From Longimicrobiales bacterium (GTDB taxonomy: Bacteria; Gemmatimonadota; Gemmatimonadetes; Longimicrobiales; RSA9): a stretch of 64,000 bases of DNA. Under the pieces are notes generated by a model. The model did no database searches. It worked only from the letters and a program-made list of their open reading frames with translations, and had not been told where the DNA came from. Positions 26,732-36,067 of this stretch are shown here, piece after piece. The translations under genes were made by a program, and so were the position numbers. The number at the start of each line of letters is the position of its first letter. Position 1 is the first letter of the stretch. The DNA is taken from positions 1 through 64,000 of the forward strand of contig DASTYK010000106.1 of the NCBI GenBank assembly GCA_035764935.1, given 5' to 3'.

Positions 26732-27502
26732 ATGAGCCATCGCCAACCGATGAAGGCTGCTCTGAACTGCGCTCTGCTCGCGTTTGCCCTGATCGCCGCA
26801 CCGGCGATCGCACACGCGCAGGCGGACGGCGCAGCGCGTGCACGCGCAGGACTCGATGCCGCAGCGGCCGCCCGTTTCGATGCGACGCTCGAGCGCGCAC
26901 GGCGCGACGGGCTGCCGACCGAGCCGCTGGTGAACAAGGCGCTCGAGGGCATTGCAAAGCAGGTTCCTTCCGCGCGCATCATCACGGCCGTCGAGCAGCG
27001 GCTCGCCGGCCTCGGCCAGGCACGCGCCGCACTCGGCGGCCCGGCCGCACCGGGCGAGATCGAAGGCATCGCGGACGCAATGCAGCGAGGCGTGGGGGCG
27101 GAGGCCGTCCGGGCATTGCGTGCGCAGGCTGGCGACGAAGCTCCCGTCGCGGTTGCTGCACACGTGCTTGCAGACCTGCAGGAGCGAGGCGTACCGACGG
27201 ACGTGGCGCTCGAGGTCCTCGGCGCGTGGCGCTCACGTGGCGGACGACCCGATGATCTCCCGGAAATCCCCGCCGGCGTGGATCGGCTGCTGCGCCAGGG
27301 AATGGACCCGGCGCAGGCCGGCTCCGCGCTCGCCGCAACCATGCAATCCGGGAACGCCACGCCTGGCCGGCCCGCCGCGCCCGGCGCCCGGGGGCGCCCC
27401 GACCGGCTCCCCGTCCAGCCGCCGGTGGATCCGGGCAGCAACCCGGGGCGCGGCAAGGGCAAGGGCCGGAGCGGTCCCCCGCCGGGAGCCCCGCCCGCCT
27501 GA
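26732..27502 (+). CDS. Secreted hypothetical protein
   Basis: A 256-residue protein with a clear signal peptide (MKAALNCALLAFALIAAPAIAHAQA, from the second Met). The mature part is Ala-rich and helical, with a Pro/Gly/Arg-rich C-terminal tail. The ATG at 26732 follows GAGGAGA by 7 nt. No family is recognised. It lies 47 bp after the CBM48 barrel gene and could be the fourth gene of the sigma operon. Confidence 0.65.
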   Translation: MSHRQPMKAALNCALLAFALIAAPAIAHAQADGAARARAGLDAAAAARFDATLERARRDGLPTEPLVNKALEGIAKQVPSARIITAVEQRLAGLGQARAALGGPAAPGEIEGIADAMQRGVGAEAVRALRAQAGDEAPVAVAAHVLADLQERGVPTDVALEVLGAWRSRGGRPDDLPEIPAGVDRLLRQGMDPAQAGSALAATMQSGNATPGRPAAPGARGRPDRLPVQPPVDPGSNPGRGKGKGRSGPPPGAPPA

Positions 27503-27635
27503 CGCTGCCGAGCACCCTGAGTTCCGCTTACCGAAACCCCGCCGCCAGGGGCGCTCCGCGCGCCCACGGCGGCCCCTCTGGCCAGCATCATGCAAAGCCG
27601 CCACTCTGAACCGTTCGTTCTGACGAGGAGGAGTG

Positions 27636-28361
27636 GTGCGGACCTGGAGGTACCTGGCAGCGGGCTCGATCCTCGCCGTCGTCGCATGCGGTGACGGCGA
27701 ACAGCCGCAACAGAACGTCGTGCCGGCCGTTACGCGCGATGCGCAGCTCCTGTACACCCTGCAGGCGGGCACCGAATGGATCGGTGCCGTCGGACGCGAC
27801 GCCCAGGGGCGCGCCTCGAGTGCGGCTGCACGCCAGTTCGCAGCGACACTCGCAGCGGATCATCAGGGGCTGCATTCCGCGTTCGAAGATGCGCAGCGCG
27901 CGGAGCTGCGCCCTGTTGAAAGCGGCGTGGGGCAGGAGCTGATTACCAACGCCCAGACGACGCGCGTCGGCCTGCAATCACTGGAGGGCGCTGCCTACGA
28001 CCTGGCGTTCGTCGAGAGCACGGTCCGGCTCCAGCAGCAACTGCTCTCGGCGATCGAGCGCGACGCGTCGGTTCTGCAGGATTCGGCCCTGCGTCGGCTC
28101 GCCGAGCAGACGCGGCCTACGCTGCAGGCACACATCCAGCGCGGACGCCAGCTCCTGCCGGAGCTGCGGGCAGCGGAATCCGGAGCCGGAGCCATACAGA
28201 CGGCGTCGACAAGGGAACGTGCAGCGGGTCAGCAGACGGGTGGGACGGCAGAGGCGCGCTCCCCACAGGGCTCACGACCGCAGCCTACGCCGCGCCCCCC
28301 GGTCAGCGAGCCGCCGCCGGTGCAGCGCGATACCGGCTCGATTCGGCAGCCAGCGCGTTGA
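27636..28361 (+). CDS. DUF4142-like lipoprotein
   Basis: A 241-residue lipoprotein; lipobox VVAC follows a short signal sequence. The helical middle has the DUF4142 pattern (ARQFAATLAADHQGLH... AYDLAFVESTVRLQQQLL...). The C-terminal 45 residues are Pro/Gln/Arg-rich. The start is one of two consecutive GTG codons; 27636 has the better distance to AGGAGG. Function of DUF4142 proteins is not established. Its 3' end overlaps the opposing gene by 59 bp. Confidence 0.7.
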   Translation: MRTWRYLAAGSILAVVACGDGEQPQQNVVPAVTRDAQLLYTLQAGTEWIGAVGRDAQGRASSAAARQFAATLAADHQGLHSAFEDAQRAELRPVESGVGQELITNAQTTRVGLQSLEGAAYDLAFVESTVRLQQQLLSAIERDASVLQDSALRRLAEQTRPTLQAHIQRGRQLLPELRAAESGAGAIQTASTRERAAGQQTGGTAEARSPQGSRPQPTPRPPVSEPPPVQRDTGSIRQPAR

Positions 28362-29325
28362 CGATTTCGGCTGCGACCGCCGCCCGGTCGAGCGCCCGCG
28401 CAACCTCGCCGCGCGCGAGCGCGCTGATCGCCTGGTCCAGGTAATCCCGGGCGACCACACGGCGCCGCTCGTCGGCAAACCCCTGCAGGGCCTTTTCGGC
28501 TGCGACCACCGCACCGACATGCCGCCTCACCCCGCTCTCCCCCATCCGCTGGGCAACGATCCGGACCTGCCGCTCGCGCACCTGCTGGAGTCGGTCATGC
28601 GCACGTACGCGACCACCGTCCGCGAGCGCTCCCTGTGCCTCGCGTACCAGCGTCTGGTGCTCGGCGAGCAGGGCCCGGGCAGCACGCGGACCGGCTGATT
28701 CGCGCACCTCCGAAATCGTCGCCGCGAACAGTTCATCGAGTGAGGGCAGGCGTTCGACGGAGCGGAGTATCTGATCGAGGCGGGCCAGAACGTCGGCAGC
28801 GTCGAGGGCCGTCGCCAGTACGTCCACCGGCTGCGATCCGCTCCGCGCCAGCAATGCATCCGCGTCCTGCACCAGCACGGCGGCACGGGTGACATCGTGT
28901 CCGCCGGTGCGCAGCACGTCCAGTCGCATGCGGGCGTCGTCCACAGCGCCGCGGACCTGGTGCACGATGTCATCGATGCGCGCGTCGCCAAGCGCATAGG
29001 CCATGAACGCGACCTGGGCGTCGCGATGCATCTGTTCCGCAGCCAGCTGCGCGGCGGTGTCAGCACGTTCCTGCGCCGCGCGCGCTGCCGCGGAATGGGC
29101 ACGCAGCGACGCAGTGCGGCGCCACAGGAGCTGCGACCCCTCCGTTTCGATGACGGCATCGATGGCGGCGCGGAAGACTGCCGAGCGCGAGTATGGCGAC
29201 ACCTGTGCGCTGAGGCCGGTCTCGGTTGCGTGCAGCCCTGTCGTATCGGTTACATCCGTCGGCAGATCACCGCACGCGGCGGGGAGTGTTGCCACCAGTG
29301 CCAGAAGTGTTCTGCGCAGGCGCAT
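28303..29325 (-). CDS. Hypothetical lipoprotein (helical)
   Basis: A 340-residue predicted lipoprotein. From the ATG at 29325 the signal is MRLRRTLLALVATLPAAC with the lipid-modified Cys at 18. The mature part is long alpha-helical, Ala/Arg/Glu-rich sequence with heptad character, probably coiled coil. No family is recognised. Upstream frame extensions are discarded because they lack a signal peptide. The last 19 codons overlap the plus-strand DUF4142 gene tail to tail. Confidence 0.65.
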   Translation of the reverse strand: MRLRRTLLALVATLPAACGDLPTDVTDTTGLHATETGLSAQVSPYSRSAVFRAAIDAVIETEGSQLLWRRTASLRAHSAAARAAQERADTAAQLAAEQMHRDAQVAFMAYALGDARIDDIVHQVRGAVDDARMRLDVLRTGGHDVTRAAVLVQDADALLARSGSQPVDVLATALDAADVLARLDQILRSVERLPSLDELFAATISEVRESAGPRAARALLAEHQTLVREAQGALADGGRVRAHDRLQQVRERQVRIVAQRMGESGVRRHVGAVVAAEKALQGFADERRRVVARDYLDQAISALARGEVARALDRAAVAAEIVNALAAESSRYRAAPAAAR

Positions 29326-29525
29326 CGGGTGCAGGGCGTGAGGGACGGGCACAGCAAACGGCTCCTGAAAGTTCAACGGCGCGCCGCGGCGCCGCAAGCC
29401 TGACGGCATCGAGCACGCGTTCCAGGTGCACACAAGCGACCGATGTCGGCGGCGCGCCCCGTTGGTGCACGACGGCGCCGCCGATCCGAAGACCGACGGC
29501 GCCGCCCGTGCCGCATCGACAACCG

Positions 29526-30128
29526 CTACTGCCAGGTCACCGTCTGCTGGATCGTATGACCGCAGACTTCGCCGGACAGCGTACGCTCCCGATCGACGAA
29601 ATCCGTGGAGGAGAACAGATCGACGACGCAGCGCCCCTCGCGTCCGTCGTCCGCCGCCCAGGTGAATGCGCCTTCGACCGAGTTCGTCCACGGCGTCGTC
29701 GCCACGCCACCCTCTGCGGCCGCGTACACCCCGACCTGCAGGTTGGGATCGCCATCGAACGTGATGACGGCATCATCGCCGGCAACGGCACAGCCGTCGT
29801 GAGTCAGCGCGCCGGTCGCGTCCAGCTCGAATGCCTGCGCCGGCTCGTCGTAGTCGACGTCGATGTTCAGCGAGACCTGCACGCTCCCGCCCTGCGGGCA
29901 GGGATGCGAGGAGGTCTGGGTGAAGTGGATCGTGCCGGAGCCCTCCCCGGTCTCCGTCACTTCGGTGATTCCCTCCGTCGTCGCAGCCTCGCCGACCGCG
30001 AACACGTTGCTCGCGACGGCCTGCGCCTCGACGCGCGTCATGGAATCGCCCTCCGTGCCTGTGGGATCGTCGTCGCATGCGGCAAGGAGTGTGACCGCTG
30101 CGAGTCCGAGAATCCAGGTACGTTGCAT
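29526..30128 (-). CDS. Hypothetical lipoprotein
   Basis: A 200-residue lipoprotein: signal MQRTWILGLAAVTLLAAC with lipobox LAAC, then an acidic linker (DDDPTGTEGD). The mature domain is beta-rich and acidic, with Cys residues that could form disulfides (HPCPQ, DGCAV, GRCVVD, EVCGH). The ATG at 30128 is 4 nt after AGGAGG. No family is recognised. Confidence 0.65.
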   Translation of the reverse strand: MQRTWILGLAAVTLLAACDDDPTGTEGDSMTRVEAQAVASNVFAVGEAATTEGITEVTETGEGSGTIHFTQTSSHPCPQGGSVQVSLNIDVDYDEPAQAFELDATGALTHDGCAVAGDDAVITFDGDPNLQVGVYAAAEGGVATTPWTNSVEGAFTWAADDGREGRCVVDLFSSTDFVDRERTLSGEVCGHTIQQTVTWQ

Positions 30129-30266
30129 CAAGCCTCCTGCGGTTCGTCCGGATCGACACTGATCCGTTGCCTGGCGGCCGCGGCCCGGTGACCGGGCAGC
30201 TGCTCCCTTCCGTGGCGCGCGGCCTCATGCACTCGCGGTGCCGCACGTTGTGTCCGGCGGCCCAGT

Positions 30267-32228
30267 TCAGCCCGGGGAACCGAAGCGGGCCAGTTCTCCC
30301 GCGAGCACGTCGCCCAGTGTACGCGCAAACCCCTCGATATGATCCGTGCGCCCGCGACTGTCGGCCAGCAGCGGGTTCATCGCGGTGCAGCGGATCACGC
30401 TGACGCCACCGGCCCGCTGATAATCGGCTTCCGCAAAGCCGAGCCGCTCGACGATCGGCACCGCGGAGGCACCATACTCGCCCGCCCGCAGCACGGTCTT
30501 GGTCACGAAGTACTCCAGCTCCCTCGTGGTTCTGCCGTGACCGACACTCATCGCGGCGTACACCGCATCGCAGAAGGCATTCGTCGCTTCCAGCGTCGCA
30601 AGGTCGGGATGGCCCACGGCGAAGCAGACGATGTTGAGATCCGGCTGCGGCAGCGGTACGAGGCGGAACGGCGTCCAGTCGCCGTGCGCGATGCGACGGT
30701 GCAGCACCAGTGCGCCGCGTGCGCTCTCCGCGACGAGCAGCCCGTAGCCGCTCGCATCGAGTGGCAGCACCTTGTGCGACATCCACACGCCTGCGGCCGC
30801 GGCGCCCGGCTTGGAACCCTCGAGGATGAAGCGCCCGATGTACTGCGTTTCCGGCGCGCCGGGATGGAACACGTAGGGCGCGTCTGCCGCGACCAGATCG
30901 CGCACGCGCGGATCCCGGAACGACACGGCGCCCGCCGGATACGGCGCGTACCCGAGCTTGTGCGGATCGATCGTGACACTGTCCGTGTGCTGCAGCGCGG
31001 CGAGCGCATGGAAGACGTCAGGCTGGGGCCAGACGTCCTCACCGGCGCGGATGCACGCGTCCTCGTGCGTGCGCCTTTCACCGTCCGGTCCGTACAGCAC
31101 GGACGCGGCATAGCCACCCCACGCGGCATCGGCGTGCAGATGGAACGACACACCGAAGCTGCGCGCGGCGTCGGTACGCACCTCGACGACCCGGTCGAGC
31201 CGGTCCACCGCACTCTCCTCCGTGGTGCCGATGACGGATACGCAGGCGATGACCGGCTGGCGCCGGGACGCGAGCTGCTCGAGCGTCCCGTGCAGTGCAT
31301 CGATGTCCATGCGGAAACACTCATCCACCGGCACGTGGACGAGCTGCGCGCCACCGATCCCGAGTGAGCGACAGATCTTTTCCCAGGAGTAGTGCCCCGT
31401 CGAGGAAACGAGAACCACGCCAGAAGGCAGTGCGTCGCCGAACTGCGACGCGAGACGCAACCCGAACTCCTGGTAGCCGAGCCGCGCAAGCGAATGATCG
31501 CTGATCAGGCCACCGACGCGGGCCGGGTCGTCCGCACGCGCCCGCAGCGCACCCGGCAGATCGAGTGCGGCGCCGTTCGGAATGTTCAGCAGCTCCCAGA
31601 GCGGCAGGTCCATCAGGTTGCCACCCGACCCGTCGGCAAGGGTGACATCCAGCGAGACGATGCCGAGCGACTCGGCAGCCCAGCGCACTGCGACGGGCAG
31701 GTACTTGATGTTCCGCGCGACCCAGATCGCCTCGAAGTTGGCAACGGTGCCGCCCGACGTGATGTGACCCCACTGATGAGCCGGGTCGTAGCCGATCATG
31801 CGCGCGAGCTGCGCCGCGACCTCCAGCTCCAGGCGCGTGGTTACCGGCGACGCCTCGGCCGCGACGTTGTTCGGGTTGTACAGCATCGCGGCGAAGTAGC
31901 CGATCAGGCTCGCCATCGTGAGGTCGGCCGACATGTGCCCGATGTAGCGCGGGCTGAAGAACGGTACGCCGGCCTTCAGCTCGCCGAGCAGGCCGAGCAG
32001 CTCCTGCGACAGGATCGATGTCGCGCGTTCGTATGCGGGTGTGCGCTTGTCCAGCTCGCGCAGGACGAAGCCGTCCTCCGGATGGAAGTTGCGGCGCCAG
32101 AAGACGTGGTCGCGGAAGGCTTCGAGCAGAAGCCGCTCGAAGACGTCGGCGTTCTCGGCCTTGGGTCCCAGGAAAATGGAACCGAGATCGAGATCGCCGG
32201 CGTCGTCGCGTGGTGCGTCGTGCGTCAC
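30267..32228 (-). CDS. Tyrosine decarboxylase-like PLP enzyme
   Basis: Group II pyridoxal-phosphate decarboxylase of 653 residues. The long form with N-terminal LGPKAENADVF, the RYIGHMSADLTM and PNNVAAEASPVTT segments, and the PLP lysine K424 in TIDPHKLGY follow the arrangement of the enterococcal tyrosine decarboxylase family, rather than the ~460-residue GadB type. HADAAWGGY carries the PLP-contact Asp. The start is a GTG at 32228, 8 bp after the NagB-fusion stop; no ATG fits. Substrate could be Tyr, Phe, DOPA or another aromatic or acidic amino acid. Confidence 0.85.
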   Translation of the reverse strand: MTHDAPRDDAGDLDLGSIFLGPKAENADVFERLLLEAFRDHVFWRRNFHPEDGFVLRELDKRTPAYERATSILSQELLGLLGELKAGVPFFSPRYIGHMSADLTMASLIGYFAAMLYNPNNVAAEASPVTTRLELEVAAQLARMIGYDPAHQWGHITSGGTVANFEAIWVARNIKYLPVAVRWAAESLGIVSLDVTLADGSGGNLMDLPLWELLNIPNGAALDLPGALRARADDPARVGGLISDHSLARLGYQEFGLRLASQFGDALPSGVVLVSSTGHYSWEKICRSLGIGGAQLVHVPVDECFRMDIDALHGTLEQLASRRQPVIACVSVIGTTEESAVDRLDRVVEVRTDAARSFGVSFHLHADAAWGGYAASVLYGPDGERRTHEDACIRAGEDVWPQPDVFHALAALQHTDSVTIDPHKLGYAPYPAGAVSFRDPRVRDLVAADAPYVFHPGAPETQYIGRFILEGSKPGAAAAGVWMSHKVLPLDASGYGLLVAESARGALVLHRRIAHGDWTPFRLVPLPQPDLNIVCFAVGHPDLATLEATNAFCDAVYAAMSVGHGRTTRELEYFVTKTVLRAGEYGASAVPIVERLGFAEADYQRAGGVSVIRCTAMNPLLADSRGRTDHIEGFARTLGDVLAGELARFGSPG

Positions 32229-32235
32229 GGATGGA

Positions 32236-34212
32236 TCATGCCCGAACGGACGGGCGATCCGATGCGCGGCGCATTCCCGGTGGCGTGGCAAGGTCCGCCG
32301 TGCTGATCGTGCGCGACTCGAGCGGCTGTCCGTTGCGACGCACGACGTAGCTCTCCATCGCGTAGTACTCGGGCAGCCCGAGCTGGTCGACGTACGCCGC
32401 TGTCGCCGTGTTCCGCTCCTGCACACGCTGCCAGAACTCGCGGTCGTCGTGCCCCGGGAAGGGTGCACGATCCTTCTGGCTCTGGTGCTTGAAGATCGCG
32501 AGGATCTTGAGCTTCAGCTCGTCCTGCGAGAGCGGCACCAGGATATCCGACTCGCCCACCGACCACTCCTGCCACGCGCCCCGGTAATACCAGATCGTCG
32601 GCGCCTCGCCCGAGTACTGCTCGAGCGCCGCGTGCACCGCCTCCAGGCACATGCGGTGCGTGCCGTGCGGGTCGGACAGGTCGCCGGCGGCGAACACGTG
32701 CGTCGGTCGGTGCTCCTCGAGCAGATCCAGCACGATGCGGACGTCCTCCGGCTTGATCGGATCCTTCTTGACCTTGCCTGTCTGGTAGAACGGCAGGTTG
32801 AGGAAACGGGCCTGCTCCCGCGACATGCCGAACGTCTCGATGCCGGAAACGGCTTCCGCCTCGCGGATCGACTTCTTGATCGCCTGCAGCGCGGGCGGAT
32901 CGATCTCGCCCGGCTTGCGCTGCGCAAACCAGCGCTCGATCTCGTCGGTCAGCTTCAGCATCTCGGTGTCGTGCAGATCGAAGTCTCGATCCACGCGGCG
33001 CAGGAAATCGAGGTAGCGTCGCACCTCGTGGTCGAACACCGCGATGTTGCCCGACGTCTGGTACGCGACGATGATGTCGTTGCCATTCTCGTGCAGCTTG
33101 TTCAGCATCCCGCCCATCGAGATCACGTCATCGTCGGGGTGGGGGCTGAAGACGACGATGCGCTCGTTGTGCGGCAGCCGGCTCTTGCCTCGGACCTTCG
33201 CGAGCAGCGCGTTGAACACCTCGCCGTTCAGCGGCCCGGGCTCGCCGTAGCGCGACAGCAGTGAGCTGAGGTGGTGCTCCCGGTAATCCAGCGCGTCCAG
33301 CTTGAGCAGCGATTTGCCCGTCGTCTCGCTCAGCCAGATGAGCGCGCGGATCTCCAGCTCGCGATCCCAGCTCACCTCACTGACGACCCACGGCGTGGCG
33401 ATGCGGGTCAGCTCGGCCGCCGCGGCACGGTCGAGATAGAACGTCGCATTCGGGTGCTTCTGCAGGTATGTCGCCGCGACGTCCGGTGAGATCTGCCCCT
33501 CGACCGCGCGCTTCACGATGGCTGCCTTGTGCTCGCCCGTCGCGAGGATCGCGATCTCCTTGGCCTCCATGATCGTCGCGACGCCCATCGTGACCGCCTC
33601 GAGCGGCACGTTGTGCTCGCCGAAGAAGTCAGGAGCTGCGTCGCGGCGGGTCAGGGTGTCGAGCGCGATCACGCGTGTCCTGCTCTCGAAGCCGGAGCCC
33701 GGCTCGTTGAATCCGATATGGCCGGTCTTGCCGATGCCCAGGATCTGGAAGTCGATACCGCCGGCGTCACGGATCGCCTGCTCGTAGCGGGCGGCCTCGG
33801 CCTCCACCTCCTCGCGCGGTACATCACCGCGTGGGAAGTGGATGTTCTCCGGCCTGATGTTCACGCCGTCGAACAGGTTTTCTTCCATGTAGCGCCGGAA
33901 GCTGTGGATGCTGTCCGGCTTCATCGGGTAGTACTCGTCCAGGTTGAAGGTCACGACGTTCGAGAAGTCGAGCCCTTCCTCCTGGTGCATCCGGATCAGC
34001 TCGCGGTAGATCTCGATGGGCGTGCTGCCGGTCGGCAGCCCCAGCACCGTCGGCTCGCCGCGGCCGTTCCGTTCGCGGATCAGCTCGGCCACCCGGTCCG
34101 CAATGAGACGTGCAAAGTCGCCATGCGCTTCCACGATGACGACGCGGATCTTCTCGCGTACGGTTGCCGCGGAGGGGCCGCGGGGTGTATCGATTCCGGT
34201 CGTTGCTGACAT
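32236..34212 (-). CDS. Glucosamine-6-phosphate deaminase-like / PIG-L deacetylase fusion
   Basis: A 658-residue two-domain protein. Residues about 20-290 are NagB-like (LGLPTGSTPIEIYREL, D92/E93 in NLDEYY, H165 and E170 in GHIGFNEPGS). Residues about 350-600 are a PIG-L/LmbE zinc deacetylase with HPDD at 358-361. NagB makes fructose 6-phosphate from glucosamine 6-phosphate; PIG-L enzymes remove N-acetyl from GlcNAc groups, so the fusion could act successively on an amino sugar. At the position of E. coli D141 this protein has Thr163 (GKTGH), which may alter deaminase activity. Start 34212 is preferred (GAGG 7 nt upstream). Confidence 0.85.
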   Translation of the reverse strand: MSATTGIDTPRGPSAATVREKIRVVIVEAHGDFARLIADRVAELIRERNGRGEPTVLGLPTGSTPIEIYRELIRMHQEEGLDFSNVVTFNLDEYYPMKPDSIHSFRRYMEENLFDGVNIRPENIHFPRGDVPREEVEAEAARYEQAIRDAGGIDFQILGIGKTGHIGFNEPGSGFESRTRVIALDTLTRRDAAPDFFGEHNVPLEAVTMGVATIMEAKEIAILATGEHKAAIVKRAVEGQISPDVAATYLQKHPNATFYLDRAAAAELTRIATPWVVSEVSWDRELEIRALIWLSETTGKSLLKLDALDYREHHLSSLLSRYGEPGPLNGEVFNALLAKVRGKSRLPHNERIVVFSPHPDDDVISMGGMLNKLHENGNDIIVAYQTSGNIAVFDHEVRRYLDFLRRVDRDFDLHDTEMLKLTDEIERWFAQRKPGEIDPPALQAIKKSIREAEAVSGIETFGMSREQARFLNLPFYQTGKVKKDPIKPEDVRIVLDLLEEHRPTHVFAAGDLSDPHGTHRMCLEAVHAALEQYSGEAPTIWYYRGAWQEWSVGESDILVPLSQDELKLKILAIFKHQSQKDRAPFPGHDDREFWQRVQERNTATAAYVDQLGLPEYYAMESYVVRRNGQPLESRTISTADLATPPGMRRASDRPSVRA

Positions 34213-34280
34213 TGGCATCCTCGTCCAGGTGGCCCGCCGCTGCAGCCGGCCACACATGCAACTCTCGTGAAACGCTCATT

Positions 34281-35957
34281 ATGAAGCGACGTACCTTCCT
34301 CCGCCACACCGGCGCCGCCCTCGGTGCTGCCGCGCTCGGTCCCACAGCGGTCCACGCCGCGGCAGCGGGCCCGGCTCAGGCCGCGCTCCTGCTGCGCGGC
34401 GCCATCGTGTACGACGGTACCGGGGCGTCGCCCTTCGAGGCGGACGTGCTGGTCGCGGACGGTCGGATCCGAGAGGTCGGGTCCCGCCTGGCCGCGTCGG
34501 GCGCAGAGGAGGTGCGCCTGGCCGGTCTCGCCCTGGCGCCGGGGTTCGTGGATATCCACTCCCATACGAGCACGCAGGTGCTCGCGAACCCGCGAGCCGA
34601 AAGCAAGCTGCTCCAGGGCGTCACCACGGAAGTCGCAGGGCAGGACGGCAGCTCGGTCGGACTGTGGACCGATGAGGAATTCGAGGCGGCGCGGGAGCGC
34701 TATCGGCGCGACGGCGTCGACCTGCAGTTCCGCGACGTCGCAGGATTCCTGGCCCAGGTGGACCGCCAGGGCGCGGCGCTCAATATCGCCAGCATGATCG
34801 GCACCGGCAGTGTGCGCGGCTTCGTCGTGGGTGAGGATGACCGGCCGGCGACGCCGGATGAAATCGCACGGATGCGCACCCTGGTCGCGGACGCGATCGC
34901 GGGCGGCGCATGCGGCATGTCCTCCGGCCTGGAGTACACCCCGGGCGGCTTTGCATCCACGGACGAGCTGATCGCCCTGGCCGGAGCGCTGCGCGGCACG
35001 GGACTGCCATATGCGAGTCACATGCGCAACGAGGACGACCGGCTGCTCGCGGCGATGGAGGAAGCGATCCGCGTCGGCCAGGGCGCTGGCGTGCCGGTGC
35101 AGATCTCCCACCTCAAGGCACAGGGGCAGCGGAACTGGTGGAAGGCGGACCTCGCGCTCCGGCTGATCGAGGATGCACGTGACGCCGGGATCGACGTCAT
35201 GTTCGACGTCTACCCCTATGTCGCTTACAGCACCGGACTTTCGAACCTGTTCCCGATCGACGCGCTCGACGGCGGCACGGAGGCGTTCCGCGGGCGACTG
35301 CGCGACCCGCAACGATCCGCTGCGCTCCGGCAGGCAGTGCTCGCCAAGGTCGAGAGCCTGGGCTCCTGGGACTCGGTGCAGGTCACGTCCACCGGTTCGG
35401 AGGAGTACGCGTTCGCCCGCGGCAAGCGACTGGGGACACTCGCGGCCCAGCGCGGCGTCGACCCGTACGACCTGCTCGTGGAAATCCTGCTGTCCGGCGG
35501 CGGCGGCATGGTCGGCTTCGGCATGAGCGAAGAGAACGTGCGCAAGTTCCTCGTGCATCCACTGGCGATGATCTGCTCCGACGGCGGCGCATACACCGTC
35601 GACACCAGCAGCTCACCGCATCCGCGCAACTTCGGCACGTTCCCGCGCGTGCTGGGCCATTACGTTCGGGATGAGCGGCTCATGCCGATGGAAACGGCGA
35701 TTCACAAGATCACGATGATGCCGGCCCGCAGAATCGGCGTCACCGACCGCGGAACGATTCAGCCCGGGATGGCCGCGGACCTCGTCGCATTCGACCCTGC
35801 AGCCATCATCGATCGCGCAACCTTCGAGGCGCCGAAGCAGTACGCGACCGGCATCCGGCACGTGATCGTCAACGGCACGTTCGTCCTGCGCGAGGGGGAG
35901 TACACCGGTGCGTACCCGGGCCGTGCGGTGCGGCCGGCGGGCGCCGCGAGCGGATGA
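34281..35957 (+). CDS. N-acyl-D-amino-acid deacylase (D-aminoacylase), Tat-exported
   Basis: Amidohydrolase-superfamily enzyme of 558 residues that cleaves N-acyl groups from D-amino acids. The N terminus is a twin-arginine signal (KRRTFLRHTGAALGAAALG), so the enzyme is folded before export. Metal ligands are in DIHSHTS, and the D-aminoacylase pattern continues with GMSSGLEYTPG, ISHLKAQG and DGGAYTVD. Divergent from the NagB fusion across 68 bp. Together with the exported D-aminopeptidase at 40.5 kb it points to scavenging of D-amino acids from cell-wall material. Confidence 0.9.
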   Translation: MKRRTFLRHTGAALGAAALGPTAVHAAAAGPAQAALLLRGAIVYDGTGASPFEADVLVADGRIREVGSRLAASGAEEVRLAGLALAPGFVDIHSHTSTQVLANPRAESKLLQGVTTEVAGQDGSSVGLWTDEEFEAARERYRRDGVDLQFRDVAGFLAQVDRQGAALNIASMIGTGSVRGFVVGEDDRPATPDEIARMRTLVADAIAGGACGMSSGLEYTPGGFASTDELIALAGALRGTGLPYASHMRNEDDRLLAAMEEAIRVGQGAGVPVQISHLKAQGQRNWWKADLALRLIEDARDAGIDVMFDVYPYVAYSTGLSNLFPIDALDGGTEAFRGRLRDPQRSAALRQAVLAKVESLGSWDSVQVTSTGSEEYAFARGKRLGTLAAQRGVDPYDLLVEILLSGGGGMVGFGMSEENVRKFLVHPLAMICSDGGAYTVDTSSSPHPRNFGTFPRVLGHYVRDERLMPMETAIHKITMMPARRIGVTDRGTIQPGMAADLVAFDPAAIIDRATFEAPKQYATGIRHVIVNGTFVLREGEYTGAYPGRAVRPAGAASG

Positions 35958-35966
35958 GTGATGGCC

Positions 35967-36067
35967 GCGTCGCGCTGGCGGCAGCGCTCACCGGCGCGGG
36001 CGGCAGCGCTCACCGGCGATTACGGGAACGGCGTCGCGCTGGCGGCAGCGCTCACCGGCGCGGGCGG
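35967..36067. repeat. 37-bp direct repeat with a partial third copy
   Basis: 35967-36003 and 36031-36067 are identical over 37 bp; a shorter copy of the core (GGCAGCGCTCACCGGCG) lies between them. The second copy runs into the 3' end of the PEBP gene (stop at 36052). Not a CRISPR array: only two full units and no regular spacer. Confidence 0.8.

Noticed and set aside
35967-36067. Possible CRISPR array
   Set aside because: Only two full repeats, irregular interval, one copy partly coding, no cas genes.
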